A stretch of DNA of 64,000 bases from Kiritimatiellia bacterium (GTDB lineage Bacteria; Verrucomicrobiota; Kiritimatiellia; UBA8416; YA12-FULL-48-11). Every line of letters begins with the position of its first letter. The stretch's first letter is position 1. Shown in pieces: positions 27,636 through 35,922 of the stretch. The stretch is from NCBI GenBank assembly GCA_028716365.1, contig JAQUPZ010000001.1:310001-374000 (forward strand), written 5' to 3'. Below the pieces are notes generated by a model. It was not told the DNA's origin and searched no databases. It saw only the letters and a list, made by a program, of their open reading frames with translations. Position numbers and translations under genes: made by a program.

Positions 27636-29611
27636 ACCCGTATTGGCACAATCAGAAACGGGGCACCTTGCCTGAAGAACTTGCGTTGGAGTGCGAATAC
27701 CACGAAATTATGCAGAAGCCTTGTCACGAGTGACTCATTGGCAAATACAAGCTGTCCCCCGAAAAATACTGCGTGCGGAAACTGCTTTAACACGCGCATA
27801 CCCAATTCACCGGCAGATTCGATAATATCGGTTCCAATTTCCGTAACGGATTCTGCATAGTACCCACGCCGCTTCATGTGGTCCGCATATTTCCTTGCAT
27901 CCTGCTCTATATGAAGGCGTAAACGTGTTATCTCATCAGCTCCTTTAAAATTTCCTGCATCTATAACACCAACATGTAGAAACACAAAATTCCGGAAAAC
28001 GCCTGGAAACATTCTGATGATGGCCAATAGAGTATGTACCCCAAGTCCATTATAACCATTGACCAGTATCACCGCAGTTTTTGCCATCGGATCACAGACT
28101 GGAGGTGTTACAGGCATAGGTTTTCGACATGAATCGTCATCAAATTGCCGTTGTAATTCCTCCAACCTTGACAGCTGACGTGTCGTAAGTCGGTAGTGGC
28201 GCCGGATAAGGAACGCAACGCCGACCAGGAGTCCGGTGGCAAGCAGGGTTACCCAGCCGCCGCTCCAGAACTTCACTGTACAAAGTGAGATAAGAATGAA
28301 AGTTGTCAGGCAAAAACCAACACTGTTAATTATCAGCTTACGCCGCCAAGTGGATACCTGCGTTCGATTACTCCACCAGTGACGTACCATGCCTAGTTGT
28401 GAAATCGTGAACGTGATAAAAACATTAATACTGTAAAGAACAACCAGAAGTCCCACTGAACCGCGCGTCATCAAAAGTACAATGAGAGCGGCTATTCCCA
28501 TCATAAGTACCCCGTTTTGGGTAACAAATCGGTCACTCAACGAAGCAAAGCGGGACGGGAACCATCGGTCAAGCGCCATACTTGATAATACTCGCGGTCC
28601 ATCGAGGAATCCAGCCTGCGCCGCTACAAACAATAACGAGGAAGCCGATATCATGGCTACCGAAACAAAGATCTTACTTAAACTACCAGGCCAACTCTCT
28701 GTTATTTTTTCAAATAACACAGCGTTTAGGGTCTTACCTTCCTGAGGTATCACGTGATACAGAAGGTATGCTAATAAAAGTCCACCAACCGTTAATCCAA
28801 GAGAAAACCCCATGTAAAGCATTGTTCTTTTACCTGTTGCCACACGTGGTTCCCGAAGAATAGGCAATCCGTTGCTGACAGCTTCAATCCCGGTATAGGT
28901 TCCAGCCCCCACGCTGTAGGACCGTACCAAAAGTAGAAGAACTCCAAACCAGCCCAGTTCCGAACATGCAACATGCATGTCTTTTACCGTATTAACAACA
29001 ATTACAGGAACCTCCCAGACATGTGTCGAAAAGGCGAAAAGAATTGCAAATGCATGTGTGCCAACAAATAAAAAGAACACTGGAGCCCATACCAGTACAG
29101 ACTCCCTCACGCCACGTAAATTCATACATATTAGAAATACAACACCAAATATGGCTACAGGAAACTTCCCCACCTGATAAACAGATGGAAGAATCGAAAA
29201 CAGCGCATCAGCCCCACTTGCAATGGAAATAGCGATCGTCAATACATAGTCAACAAGCAGAGCACAACCCGACACAACACCTATAACAGGGGAAAGCAAT
29301 TTACTGGCTACAAGATATCCGCCACCACCACTGGGGAATAATTCTATAATCTGAGAATAACTTGTACAAATAACAGCAATCGTCACGATGCATGCAATTG
29401 CTATCAGAGTAACTAACGCAGGATGTGCCCCCAAAGCTTTAAATGCTTCTTCGGGACCATAACACGATGATGACAATCCGTCGGCACCCAGCCCTATCCA
29501 TGCAAAGACAGCGATCAAAGATATCTTATGAAATATTTTCTCATCCGAAAGGCTTCTAGCCTTCCCAATAAATAAGGTCTTTATCCAACTGGACCAGTTT
29601 AATATTTTCAT
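27632..29611 (-). CDS. KimA-like APC-superfamily permease, probable potassium importer
   Basis: 659 residues. About 12 transmembrane helices occupy residues 30-480. The motif WIGLGADGLSSSCYGPEEAF at the start of the first helix is close to that of the KimA/YdaO-type APC transporters. A cytoplasmic C-terminal domain (about 490-659: TAVILVNGYNGLG, VFLHVGVID, FGGQLVF) has the USP-like look of KimA. It is followed, with 4-base overlaps, by KdpD- and KdpE-like genes, which supports K+ as substrate. A conserved leader lies 50-160 bases upstream. A decayed copy of its C-terminal 68 codons lies at 30634-30840. Confidence 0.82.
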   Translation of the reverse strand: MKILNWSSWIKTLFIGKARSLSDEKIFHKISLIAVFAWIGLGADGLSSSCYGPEEAFKALGAHPALVTLIAIACIVTIAVICTSYSQIIELFPSGGGGYLVASKLLSPVIGVVSGCALLVDYVLTIAISIASGADALFSILPSVYQVGKFPVAIFGVVFLICMNLRGVRESVLVWAPVFFLFVGTHAFAILFAFSTHVWEVPVIVVNTVKDMHVACSELGWFGVLLLLVRSYSVGAGTYTGIEAVSNGLPILREPRVATGKRTMLYMGFSLGLTVGGLLLAYLLYHVIPQEGKTLNAVLFEKITESWPGSLSKIFVSVAMISASSLLFVAAQAGFLDGPRVLSSMALDRWFPSRFASLSDRFVTQNGVLMMGIAALIVLLMTRGSVGLLVVLYSINVFITFTISQLGMVRHWWSNRTQVSTWRRKLIINSVGFCLTTFILISLCTVKFWSGGWVTLLATGLLVGVAFLIRRHYRLTTRQLSRLEELQRQFDDDSCRKPMPVTPPVCDPMAKTAVILVNGYNGLGVHTLLAIIRMFPGVFRNFVFLHVGVIDAGNFKGADEITRLRLHIEQDARKYADHMKRRGYYAESVTEIGTDIIESAGELGMRVLKQFPHAVFFGGQLVFANESLVTRLLHNFVVFALQRKFFRQGAPFLIVPIRV

Positions 29612-29659
29612 AATTATCTCAAAGCGAATTCAGAAAATAATGTCACGTATTAACGGAAC

Positions 29660-29770
29660 AATCTAAAAGTCTGATACGTCGCGCAGGTATTCAGGATCTC
29701 ACTAAACTGTGTTGTAGCGATAGTTAAGAACCATACTGAAGAGATAAAAAAAATATAAAAATGCTAAGGT
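29660..29770 (-). promoter_or_regulatory. Conserved leader upstream of the permease operon, copy A
   Basis: About 110 bases that match 30851-30960 closely. In transcript sense the order is a T-rich tract (TTTTTATATTTTTTTTATC), then TTCTTAACTA, CAACACAGTTTAG and finally CGCGACGTATCAGAC. The last motif sits inside a pairing CTGAA/TTTAG that changes to CTAATG/CATTAG in the other copy. It ends about 50 bases before the permease ATG. It could be a KdpE-type promoter region (T-rich, as the Escherichia KdpE box is) and/or a structured 5' leader. It does not match the c-di-AMP ydaO riboswitch as I know it. Confidence 0.6.
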
Positions 29771-29821
29771 TAACAACTCCCAGAAATGAATCACTTACAA
29801 CAAACTTAGGAAACATATTGA

Positions 29822-30583
29822 TCACCCAGCATCTCGAATTAAGGTACTTTGTTTGATGATAAGAGAAACGATAACAGCAATCTCGTTCTTGACCTCGCAT
29901 GATAGCAAAACTTTACTGATCACCAATGCCCCTATCGATTGCCCCTGATCCTTTAAAGTCAAGCATTGGACATCTGAACCTTCCTCGGTAATTACATCCA
30001 GAAAATTATTCGGAGAGTTGGCCACACTGCACTTCTGTAACGAGTGTGACGGCCTAGTGCCAGAAGATACAGGATTTGCCGTTAGCGTTTTACCAAAGAG
30101 GTAGATGGCACAATAGCCCAACTCGAAAGCCCGTCTTAGTTCAGCGGCGAGAATCTCTAGCGTCAGATATTCCCTTGGAACTGCCAAGAGGCCCTCCGTG
30201 AATCCAGAAAGTCGTAATATTTGCAACTGCAGGTTATCAGCTTCTACAGCTCGCCGACGTACGGTGGCAGCAAAATGACTGACCACAATTGATGTAATTG
30301 TATAGGCACCAAATGATACCCAGTCTTCCGATGCCTCGATATAGAACGTTCCGAGGGGCGGGAGGAAATTGTAATTCACCAAAAGTCCTGACACCAACGC
30401 AATTACAATCCCACAGGTGAGATCAGCTAGGGCTGACGTAACGAGTACAACCAACAAGTATAGGAGTGCCACAGTAACAGCGTTGAATCCGATAATATTC
30501 CTAGCAATCGCGGTAATCAACATAAGTACAACAAGGCCGACGAGAACAGTAATCAGCCGATATATTCTTTTTTCTGTAATCAT
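29822..30583 (-). CDS. DUF4118-GAF membrane protein without kinase domain
   Basis: 253 residues. Four helices at about 10-110 form a KdpD-type DUF4118 membrane domain (NYNFLPPLGTFYI is the diagnostic loop). A short coiled linker and a GAF-like domain (about 125-250: AAELRRAFELGYCAIYLFG, GQSIGALVIS) follow. No HisKA or ATPase domain is present, and the stop is followed by the leader of the intact operon. AAGGA precedes the ATG. It lies where a kinase gene would be expected after the decayed permease at 30634. It could be the sensory half left from a duplicated operon, or a stand-alone sensor interacting with the intact kinase. Confidence 0.75.
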   Translation of the reverse strand: MITEKRIYRLITVLVGLVVLMLITAIARNIIGFNAVTVALLYLLVVLVTSALADLTCGIVIALVSGLLVNYNFLPPLGTFYIEASEDWVSFGAYTITSIVVSHFAATVRRRAVEADNLQLQILRLSGFTEGLLAVPREYLTLEILAAELRRAFELGYCAIYLFGKTLTANPVSSGTRPSHSLQKCSVANSPNNFLDVITEEGSDVQCLTLKDQGQSIGALVISKVLLSCEVKNEIAVIVSLIIKQSTLIRDAG

Positions 30584-30633
30584 TGTAATGTTCCTTATTT
30601 AAAAGACAGTCGACATCAATAACGTACCCGTTT

Positions 30634-30840
30634 TTACACAGGAATCGGTAGAATCAGAAATGGTACTCCCTTGTGAAATAATCTTCGCTGCAGTTCAAAC
30701 ACGACAAAGTTATACAAGAGACGAGTTAACCGCGTCTCTTTGGGAAAAACTAACTGACCTCCGAAGAAAACGGCATTTGGATAACGTTTCATTACGTCCT
30801 CCGCCAGTTCCATTGCGGTTTGTATGATAGCCTTCCCAAT
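30634..30840 (-). pseudogene. Remnant of a second KimA-like permease (C-terminal 68 codons)
   Basis: In one minus-strand frame, 30840 to 30634 reads IGKAIIQTAMELAEDVM, PNAVFFGGQLVF, LTRLLYNFVVFELQRRL and ends VPFLILPIPV before TAA. This aligns without gaps to the last residues of the permease at 27632 (PHAVFFGGQLVF, LTRLLHNFVVFALQRKF, APFLIVPIRV). A stop codon lies directly upstream and there is no start. The conserved leader (30851-30960) abuts it, so an internal deletion removed roughly 590 codons but left both ends. Confidence 0.88.
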
Positions 30841-30850
30841 TTACCAATGA

Positions 30851-30960
30851 AATCTAATGGTCTGATACGTCGCGATGGCATTAGCATCCCGCTAAACTGT
30901 GTTGAGGTGGTAGTTAAGAACTATGCTTAAGAAATAAAAAAAATGTAAAAATACCATGGT
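30851..30960 (-). promoter_or_regulatory. Conserved leader, copy B, in front of the decayed permease
   Basis: Matches copy A at 29660-29770 over about 110 bases with scattered substitutions. The shared invariant block is CGCGACGTATCAGAC, and CAACACAGTTTAG is also kept. The T-rich tract reads TTTTTACATTTTTTTTAT. It could still drive the DUF4118-GAF gene at 29822-30583. The rest of the gap up to 31135 contains no other recognisable feature; the divergent gene there has no clear ribosome site. Confidence 0.6.
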
Positions 30961-31135
30961 TGTTCAACAACAAACACCATGTAGTAAACTATCGGATCGG
31001 GACGTAGACTTTTTTAAGGAAGAACAGGGCAAAAGGTGATAGCAGGACATTTTTGTCTATTCATTCAAACTCATCACTGCAACTGGCACCCATGTACTCT
31101 TGACCGGCAAAATCAAATCGTTCACAATCCAATAA

Positions 31136-33760
31136 ATGACTACAGATCTCAAACCAACAACCGGTCTTCCAGGCCTTGACAGTATCCTCAAGGGAATCCT
31201 GCCAGGCGACAACATCGTCTGGCAGGTTAGTGCAGTTGAAGACTACATGGCATTTGCCCTGCCGTACTGCGAATCGGCACGCAAAGCCGGACACAAGCTT
31301 ATCTATTTCAGGTTCGCCAGTCATAAACCGATCTTGCCGCCAGACTTCGGTACCGAGGTGCACGAGTTGATCCCGGAAAAAGGGTTCGAGAATTTCATCG
31401 CAGGTATTCATTCGGTAATCGAGAAAGCCGGGCAAGGTGCCTATTACGTTTTCGATTGTCTGTCAGAACTTGCGGTTGACTGGTATTCCGACCAGATGCT
31501 TGGGAATTTTTTCATGCTGACGTGTCCTTACCTCTTCGATCTCCAGACAATCGCCTACTTCGGTCTTTTACGTAATTATCATTCAACTCATGCGACCGGC
31601 CCTATTTCGGAAACAACACAACTGTTCCTTGATGTCTATCACCACAAAAAGACACTTTATGTCCAACCACTGAAGGTTCAGCATCGTTATTCCCCGACGA
31701 TGAACATGCTTTACGTAAGGAATGGTTCGGACTTTACTCCCGTAACAACAAGCGCTGTTATCTCTGAAATTCTTACCTCCTCTCATTGGTCAGGGCTGGA
31801 AGAAACACAGACAGCTTCCGGCTCGTGGGAGCGTGCCTTTATCCGCGCGGAGGAATTCCTCAGTTCAAACGACTCAAAACGTTATCCGCTCGAGAAACAG
31901 TGGGAATTATTCCGCCAGCTGGCGAGAATGATTGTTTCACGTGATACCGGAATGCTTAAGGTAATCTCCAAGTACATGAACTTAGAAGACATTCTTGAAA
32001 TTCGAAAGCGCATTATAGGTAGTGGACTTATAGGCGGCAAAACAGTAGGAATGCTTCTTGCCAGGAAAATCTTGAAGCAATCCGATTCGCATTTCGCAAA
32101 GATCATGGAACAGCACGATTCTTTCTATATCGGATCGGATGTATTTTACACATTCCTTGTCAGAAACGGCATCTGGTGGGTCCGTCAGAAACAGCGTAAT
32201 CCGGCAACGTTTCTTGAAGGAGCCGAACAGGCCCGACAGCGGATACTCACCGGGAAGTTTCCAGACTACATCGTCAAACAGTTCGAAGGAATGCTGGATT
32301 ACTTCGGACAGTCACCGATTATCGTTCGATCGAGCTCATTACTTGAGGACAATTTTGGCAACTCTTTTGCAGGAAAATACGAGAGTGTCTTTTGCGCTAA
32401 TCAGGGTCCTAAAGAAAGACGTCTTGAAGACTTTATGGCGGCGGTACGTTCAGTCTATTCCAGCTCAATGAGCAAGGAAGCCCTCAAATACAGGGCCAGG
32501 CACGGAATACTTGACAAGGACGAACAGATGGCACTTCTGGTTATGCGTGTTTCAGGATCCATGTACGGCAATCTATTCTATCCGCAGATTGCCGGCGTCG
32601 GCTTTTCGTTCAACCCGTTCGTATGGAACCAGGACATCGATCCGCATGCCGGCGTAGTGAGGCTTGTATTTGGATTGGGAACCCGTGCCGTCAACAGATC
32701 TGACGATGATTACACCAGGATCGTTGCCCTTAACGCTCCCTCGAAACGCCCGGAGGCCAATCGAGAGGAAATCTGTCAGTACTCTCAACACCGGGTCGAC
32801 TATCTTGATCTTGAGGCCAACCAGCTTGTCTCAGGCGATTTCAGGGACGTAGCCGTTGCCAGTCCACAGTTACCAATCGAAAAATTTGCCACGTTAATGA
32901 ATTCCGACCGTGAAGGATCAGATGCCGGCAGGAAAAACCGCCAGACTGTGCGCAAGCCCTGGGTTCTGACATTCGATACACTTCTGGCCGAAACAGATTT
33001 TATAAAAGATATGCGGAAGATACTGAAAATCCTGTCTGAGGCTTACAACAACCCGGTTGACACCGAATTCGCCGCCAATTTCATGGAAGACGGTAACTAC
33101 AAGATCAATCTTCTCCAGTGCCGCCCTCTGCAGGTACAGGGAACAACGGCCATTAAACTGCCGGAAATCAATGTTGAACAGAAAGACAGCATCATCATAG
33201 CCCATGGCGCAGTAGTTGGCCAGAGCCGGCTCATCAACATCGACAGGTTTATTTATGTTGTACCCCAGAAATACGGCATCCTGTCGATCAGCGACAGACA
33301 CGTCGTCGCACAGACTATCGGCCAGATCAATCATGCCCTGGGCGAAAAGAAAGAGAATCTAATGCTGATTGGGCCGGGCCGATGGGGAACCAGTACGCCT
33401 TCACTTGGTATACCGGTAAGTTTTTCTGATATTAATCACGTCTCCATCCTTTGCGAGCTTGTTATGATGCGTGATGATCTTATTCCCGACGTTTCCCTCG
33501 GCACACATTTTTTGAATGAGCTCGTGGAAATGAATATGCTTTACCTCGCCCTCTTTCCAAATGAGAAATCAGGCGACGGCTTGAACAGGAAATTCTTTGA
33601 GAATGAAAAAGACCATCTACTCGAGATTGTACCTCAAGCAGGAAAGTGGCAAGACGTCATCAGGATAATCAATTCGCCGGCACTTGGTGCATCCGGCCCC
33701 ACGATCAAACTGGCGGCAAATGCATTTACGCAGGAAGTTAAATGTTACTTCGAGCGCTGA
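31136..33760 (+). CDS. PEP/pyruvate-binding (PPDK_N) protein with degenerate KaiC-like N-terminal domain
   Basis: 874 residues, probably cytoplasmic. The first 230 residues resemble a KaiC/RecA-like domain (GLPGLDSILKGILPGDNIV), but the Walker A lysine is missing (VSAVEDY where GxxGxGKT is expected), and YVFDCLSELA takes the Walker B place. Residues about 280-680 form the ATP-grasp PEP/pyruvate-binding domain (PIIVRSSSLLEDNFGNSFAGKYES, QMALLVMRVSG, INLLQCRPLQVQG). The phospho-His swivel motif TSHAA and the PEP-utilising barrel of PpsA and PPDK are not seen, and 190 C-terminal residues are of unknown fold. Beside P-II and Amt it may link carbon or energy status to nitrogen control; that is inference. 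No good Shine-Dalgarno precedes the ATG. Confidence 0.8.
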   Translation: MTTDLKPTTGLPGLDSILKGILPGDNIVWQVSAVEDYMAFALPYCESARKAGHKLIYFRFASHKPILPPDFGTEVHELIPEKGFENFIAGIHSVIEKAGQGAYYVFDCLSELAVDWYSDQMLGNFFMLTCPYLFDLQTIAYFGLLRNYHSTHATGPISETTQLFLDVYHHKKTLYVQPLKVQHRYSPTMNMLYVRNGSDFTPVTTSAVISEILTSSHWSGLEETQTASGSWERAFIRAEEFLSSNDSKRYPLEKQWELFRQLARMIVSRDTGMLKVISKYMNLEDILEIRKRIIGSGLIGGKTVGMLLARKILKQSDSHFAKIMEQHDSFYIGSDVFYTFLVRNGIWWVRQKQRNPATFLEGAEQARQRILTGKFPDYIVKQFEGMLDYFGQSPIIVRSSSLLEDNFGNSFAGKYESVFCANQGPKERRLEDFMAAVRSVYSSSMSKEALKYRARHGILDKDEQMALLVMRVSGSMYGNLFYPQIAGVGFSFNPFVWNQDIDPHAGVVRLVFGLGTRAVNRSDDDYTRIVALNAPSKRPEANREEICQYSQHRVDYLDLEANQLVSGDFRDVAVASPQLPIEKFATLMNSDREGSDAGRKNRQTVRKPWVLTFDTLLAETDFIKDMRKILKILSEAYNNPVDTEFAANFMEDGNYKINLLQCRPLQVQGTTAIKLPEINVEQKDSIIIAHGAVVGQSRLINIDRFIYVVPQKYGILSISDRHVVAQTIGQINHALGEKKENLMLIGPGRWGTSTPSLGIPVSFSDINHVSILCELVMMRDDLIPDVSLGTHFLNELVEMNMLYLALFPNEKSGDGLNRKFFENEKDHLLEIVPQAGKWQDVIRIINSPALGASGPTIKLAANAFTQEVKCYFER

Positions 33761-33787
33761 TAGACAAAACGCTGCTTTATGCGAAAC

Positions 33788-34129
33788 CTAGCCTATGGCC
33801 ACGCTTCCCGTCTCACCGGTCCTGATCCTTATGCATTCGGACATGTCCAGGATGATTATTTTACCGTCGCCAACCTTTCCCGTGCGGCCACCTTCCATGA
33901 TGGCCTCTACAGTTGGCTTAACAAATGCATCATTCACACCTATCTCCAACTTCACCTTACGGAGGAGGCTTCCGGCCTCTTTGTGGCTCCTGTAGACCTC
34001 GGCAATACCCTTCTGTCTTCCCCTGCCAACCACGTTTGATACAGTCACCAGGTGAATCTCCTTTTCATTCAGGAGCCTCAGAACCTCTTCCAATCTATCC
34101 GGTTGAATAATTGCTATTATGTATTTCAT
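33788..34129 (-). CDS. glnK: P-II nitrogen regulatory protein without the uridylylation tyrosine
   Basis: 113 residues from ATG 34129; an upstream extension of the frame runs into the end of amt and is not used. It matches P-II along its length: MKYIIAIIQPDRLEEV, GRGRQKGIAEVYR (T-loop), KVKLEIGV, GKVGDGKIIILDM and RIRTGE. Ungapped alignment to GlnB puts Glu where the uridylylated Tyr51 should be, while Tyr46 is kept. It follows amt by 16 bases in the same transcript, the classic amtB-glnK pairing, and presumably plugs the ammonium channel according to ATP/ADP and 2-oxoglutarate. Confidence 0.92.
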   Translation of the reverse strand: MKYIIAIIQPDRLEEVLRLLNEKEIHLVTVSNVVGRGRQKGIAEVYRSHKEAGSLLRKVKLEIGVNDAFVKPTVEAIMEGGRTGKVGDGKIIILDMSECIRIRTGETGSVAIG

Positions 34130-34145
34130 TGTAGCGTCCCCGCCG

Positions 34146-35537
34146 TTATTCGATCGTCGTATAACCAACTTCCATATGCTGCGTAAGATCCAGACCTATC
34201 CGCTCCTCTTCCTCATCAACGCGCAGACCAATAACCCGGTCGACAAGTTTGAGCAGCACGAATGAGGCAAACGCCGAATAAACAACCGTTACCAGAACAG
34301 CCTTGAGCTGAATCATGAAAAGACCTGGATTTCCATACAACAAGCCGTCAGCGCCAGCCGAATTTACAGATTTCGTAGCCCATATCCCGGTGGCAAGCGC
34401 ACCCCAGATCCCACCTATTCCATGAATTCCAAACGCATCCAGCGAATCATCGTATCCCATTTTTGATTTGATAATGGCCACAAAGATATAGCAGATAATC
34501 GAGACACCAATACCAATTCCAACAGCACCCATTGCGTTAACAAATCCAGCCGCAGGCGTAATCGCAACCAAACCTGCAACCGTGCCGGTAATAACACCTA
34601 ACATTGTCGGCCGGGAGTTAAATATCCAGTCAAGTACCGCCCAGACCAGTCCTGCTGTTGCCGCCGCAACGTGGGTAACCACAAATGCGTTACCTGCAAG
34701 GCCATTAGCGCTCAAGGCACTGCCTGCATTAAAACCAAACCAGCCGAACCAGAGCAAACCAGCGCCCAACACCGCCAACGGCAAATTGTGCGGCGGCGAT
34801 ATCCGGTCGGGGTGACCAAGCCTTTTACCAAGCATAATAGCGCAGATCAACGCGGCAACTCCTGCGTTTATGTGAACTACCGTACCGCCTGCGAAGTCCA
34901 GAGCTCCCATATTCCTGAGGAAACCTCCAACTCCCCATACCCAGTGCGCAACAGGATCATAAACGAGTGTTGCCCACAGCAACACGAATACACAGTATGC
35001 GCTGAATTTCATTCGTTCCGCAAATGCACCAAGTATGAGTGCCGGAGTTATCACGGCAAACATCATCTGGAATACCATGAAAACCTGGTGCGGAATCGTT
35101 CCGGCATAATCTGCATTTGGTTCCAAACCGACATTCTTCAACCCCGCCCAAGCAAGAGTTCCAATCAGTCCGTGTTTGTCAGGTCCAAATGCCAGGCTGT
35201 AACCGAACATAACCCACTGAACACTGACAAGACACAACACAATAAAACACTGCATTAGAATCGATAGAACGTTTTTCCTGCGAACAAGCCCCCCATAGAA
35301 GAAAGCAAGACCCGGGGTCATAAGCATTACCAACGCTGTGGCAATAAGCATCCAGGCTGTGTCACCTGCACTGATAGTAGATGTTGGTGTAGGATTCACT
35401 GAAACAGAAACAGGCGCAGGTCCTGAAGCAGTTGACTCGTCAGCCGCAAAAGATCGAACGAGTCCGCCACACAACAACAATCCCAGCACCACGCCAGTTA
35501 TTACCCTACGCTCCCACCAGATATTTTTAGTTATCAT
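34146..35537 (-). CDS. amt: Ammonium transporter, Amt family
   Basis: 463 residues from ATG 35537; an earlier in-frame ATG lies upstream of the sigma-54 promoter and is excluded. A signal peptide (VVLGLLLCGGLVRSFAAD) and a Ser/Thr/Pro linker precede eleven helices (TAWMLIATALVMLMTPGLAFFYGG, AHWVWGVGG, DFAGGTVVHINAG). The twin pore histidines are in VVHINAG and DAFGIHGIGG. The C-terminal tail ends with acidic residues and EVGYTTIE. The sigma-54 promoter at 35605-35590 gives a short leader of about 40 bases. P-II follows in the same operon, so nitrogen-limited expression is expected. Confidence 0.95.
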   Translation of the reverse strand: MITKNIWWERRVITGVVLGLLLCGGLVRSFAADESTASGPAPVSVSVNPTPTSTISAGDTAWMLIATALVMLMTPGLAFFYGGLVRRKNVLSILMQCFIVLCLVSVQWVMFGYSLAFGPDKHGLIGTLAWAGLKNVGLEPNADYAGTIPHQVFMVFQMMFAVITPALILGAFAERMKFSAYCVFVLLWATLVYDPVAHWVWGVGGFLRNMGALDFAGGTVVHINAGVAALICAIMLGKRLGHPDRISPPHNLPLAVLGAGLLWFGWFGFNAGSALSANGLAGNAFVVTHVAAATAGLVWAVLDWIFNSRPTMLGVITGTVAGLVAITPAAGFVNAMGAVGIGIGVSIICYIFVAIIKSKMGYDDSLDAFGIHGIGGIWGALATGIWATKSVNSAGADGLLYGNPGLFMIQLKAVLVTVVYSAFASFVLLKLVDRVIGLRVDEEEERIGLDLTQHMEVGYTTIE

Positions 35538-35589
35538 TATATTTCTCTTTGCATCCTTTGTTTCTGAATTTCCTTCTGACTGGCTATAC

Positions 35590-35605
35590 GCAGAGCTCGT
35601 GCCAA
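35590..35605 (-). promoter_or_regulatory. Sigma-54 (-24/-12) promoter of amt-glnK
   Basis: On the minus strand TTGGCACGAGCTCTGC matches the sigma-54 consensus, with GG and GC exactly 12 bases apart. The predicted transcript start is near 35578, some 40 bases before the amt ATG. It faces away from an equivalent promoter at 35839-35854. The AT-rich 230 bases between them include CCCTTTTAAATAAGGG at about 35638-35653 and repeated ATACAT/GCATAC motifs that could be activator sites. Confidence 0.85.
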
Positions 35606-35838
35606 TATGACAGCACGCGAACAACATCGAATTGAATCCCTTTTAAATAAGGGTTATTTAATATGTATTTCATGTCCGGATATGCAAAAGTACATAAGGA
35701 AGCTTTCCTTCAGATGCATACATTATTGTAATTAAATAGCAATACATGCTACAATTTTGTTCCTTAGTCCAAAGTCATCAAAAACATAAATATGCATAAT
35801 ATGTTGATAATGAGCTGTTAATGACATTTCTGAAAAAC

Positions 35839-35854
35839 TTGGCAGGGAAGATGC
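35839..35854 (+). promoter_or_regulatory. Sigma-54 (-24/-12) promoter of glnN
   Basis: TTGGCAGGGAAGATGC keeps the invariant GG (35841-35842) and GC (35853-35854) at correct spacing. The predicted start is near 35866, leaving a leader of about 57 bases before the glnN ATG. It pairs with the divergent amt promoter. The NifA-like activator encoded at 51742-53289 is the obvious candidate to drive both. Confidence 0.82.
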
Positions 35855-35922
35855 TAAATACGGAAGTTGAATTGATGTTATCAGTTTCCGTTAAAACAAC
35901 GCCGGTAGAAAGGTGAGAAAAA

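Noticed and set aside
25276-29611. kdpFABC potassium pump operon
   Set aside because: The regulators are KdpDE-like, but the only transporter is an APC-type permease; no P-type ATPase subunit is encoded.
29660-29770. c-di-AMP (ydaO) riboswitch before the KimA-like gene
   Set aside because: The expected conserved blocks of the ydaO motif are not visible, and the segment is shorter than that riboswitch.
34671-35258. 195-codon plus-strand frame opposite amt
   Set aside because: Lies entirely antisense to the strongly supported amt gene; a shadow of its codon use.
35538-35627. Longer amt product starting at 35627
   Set aside because: The added codons include the sigma-54 promoter region and would precede the signal peptide; ATG 35537 fits better.
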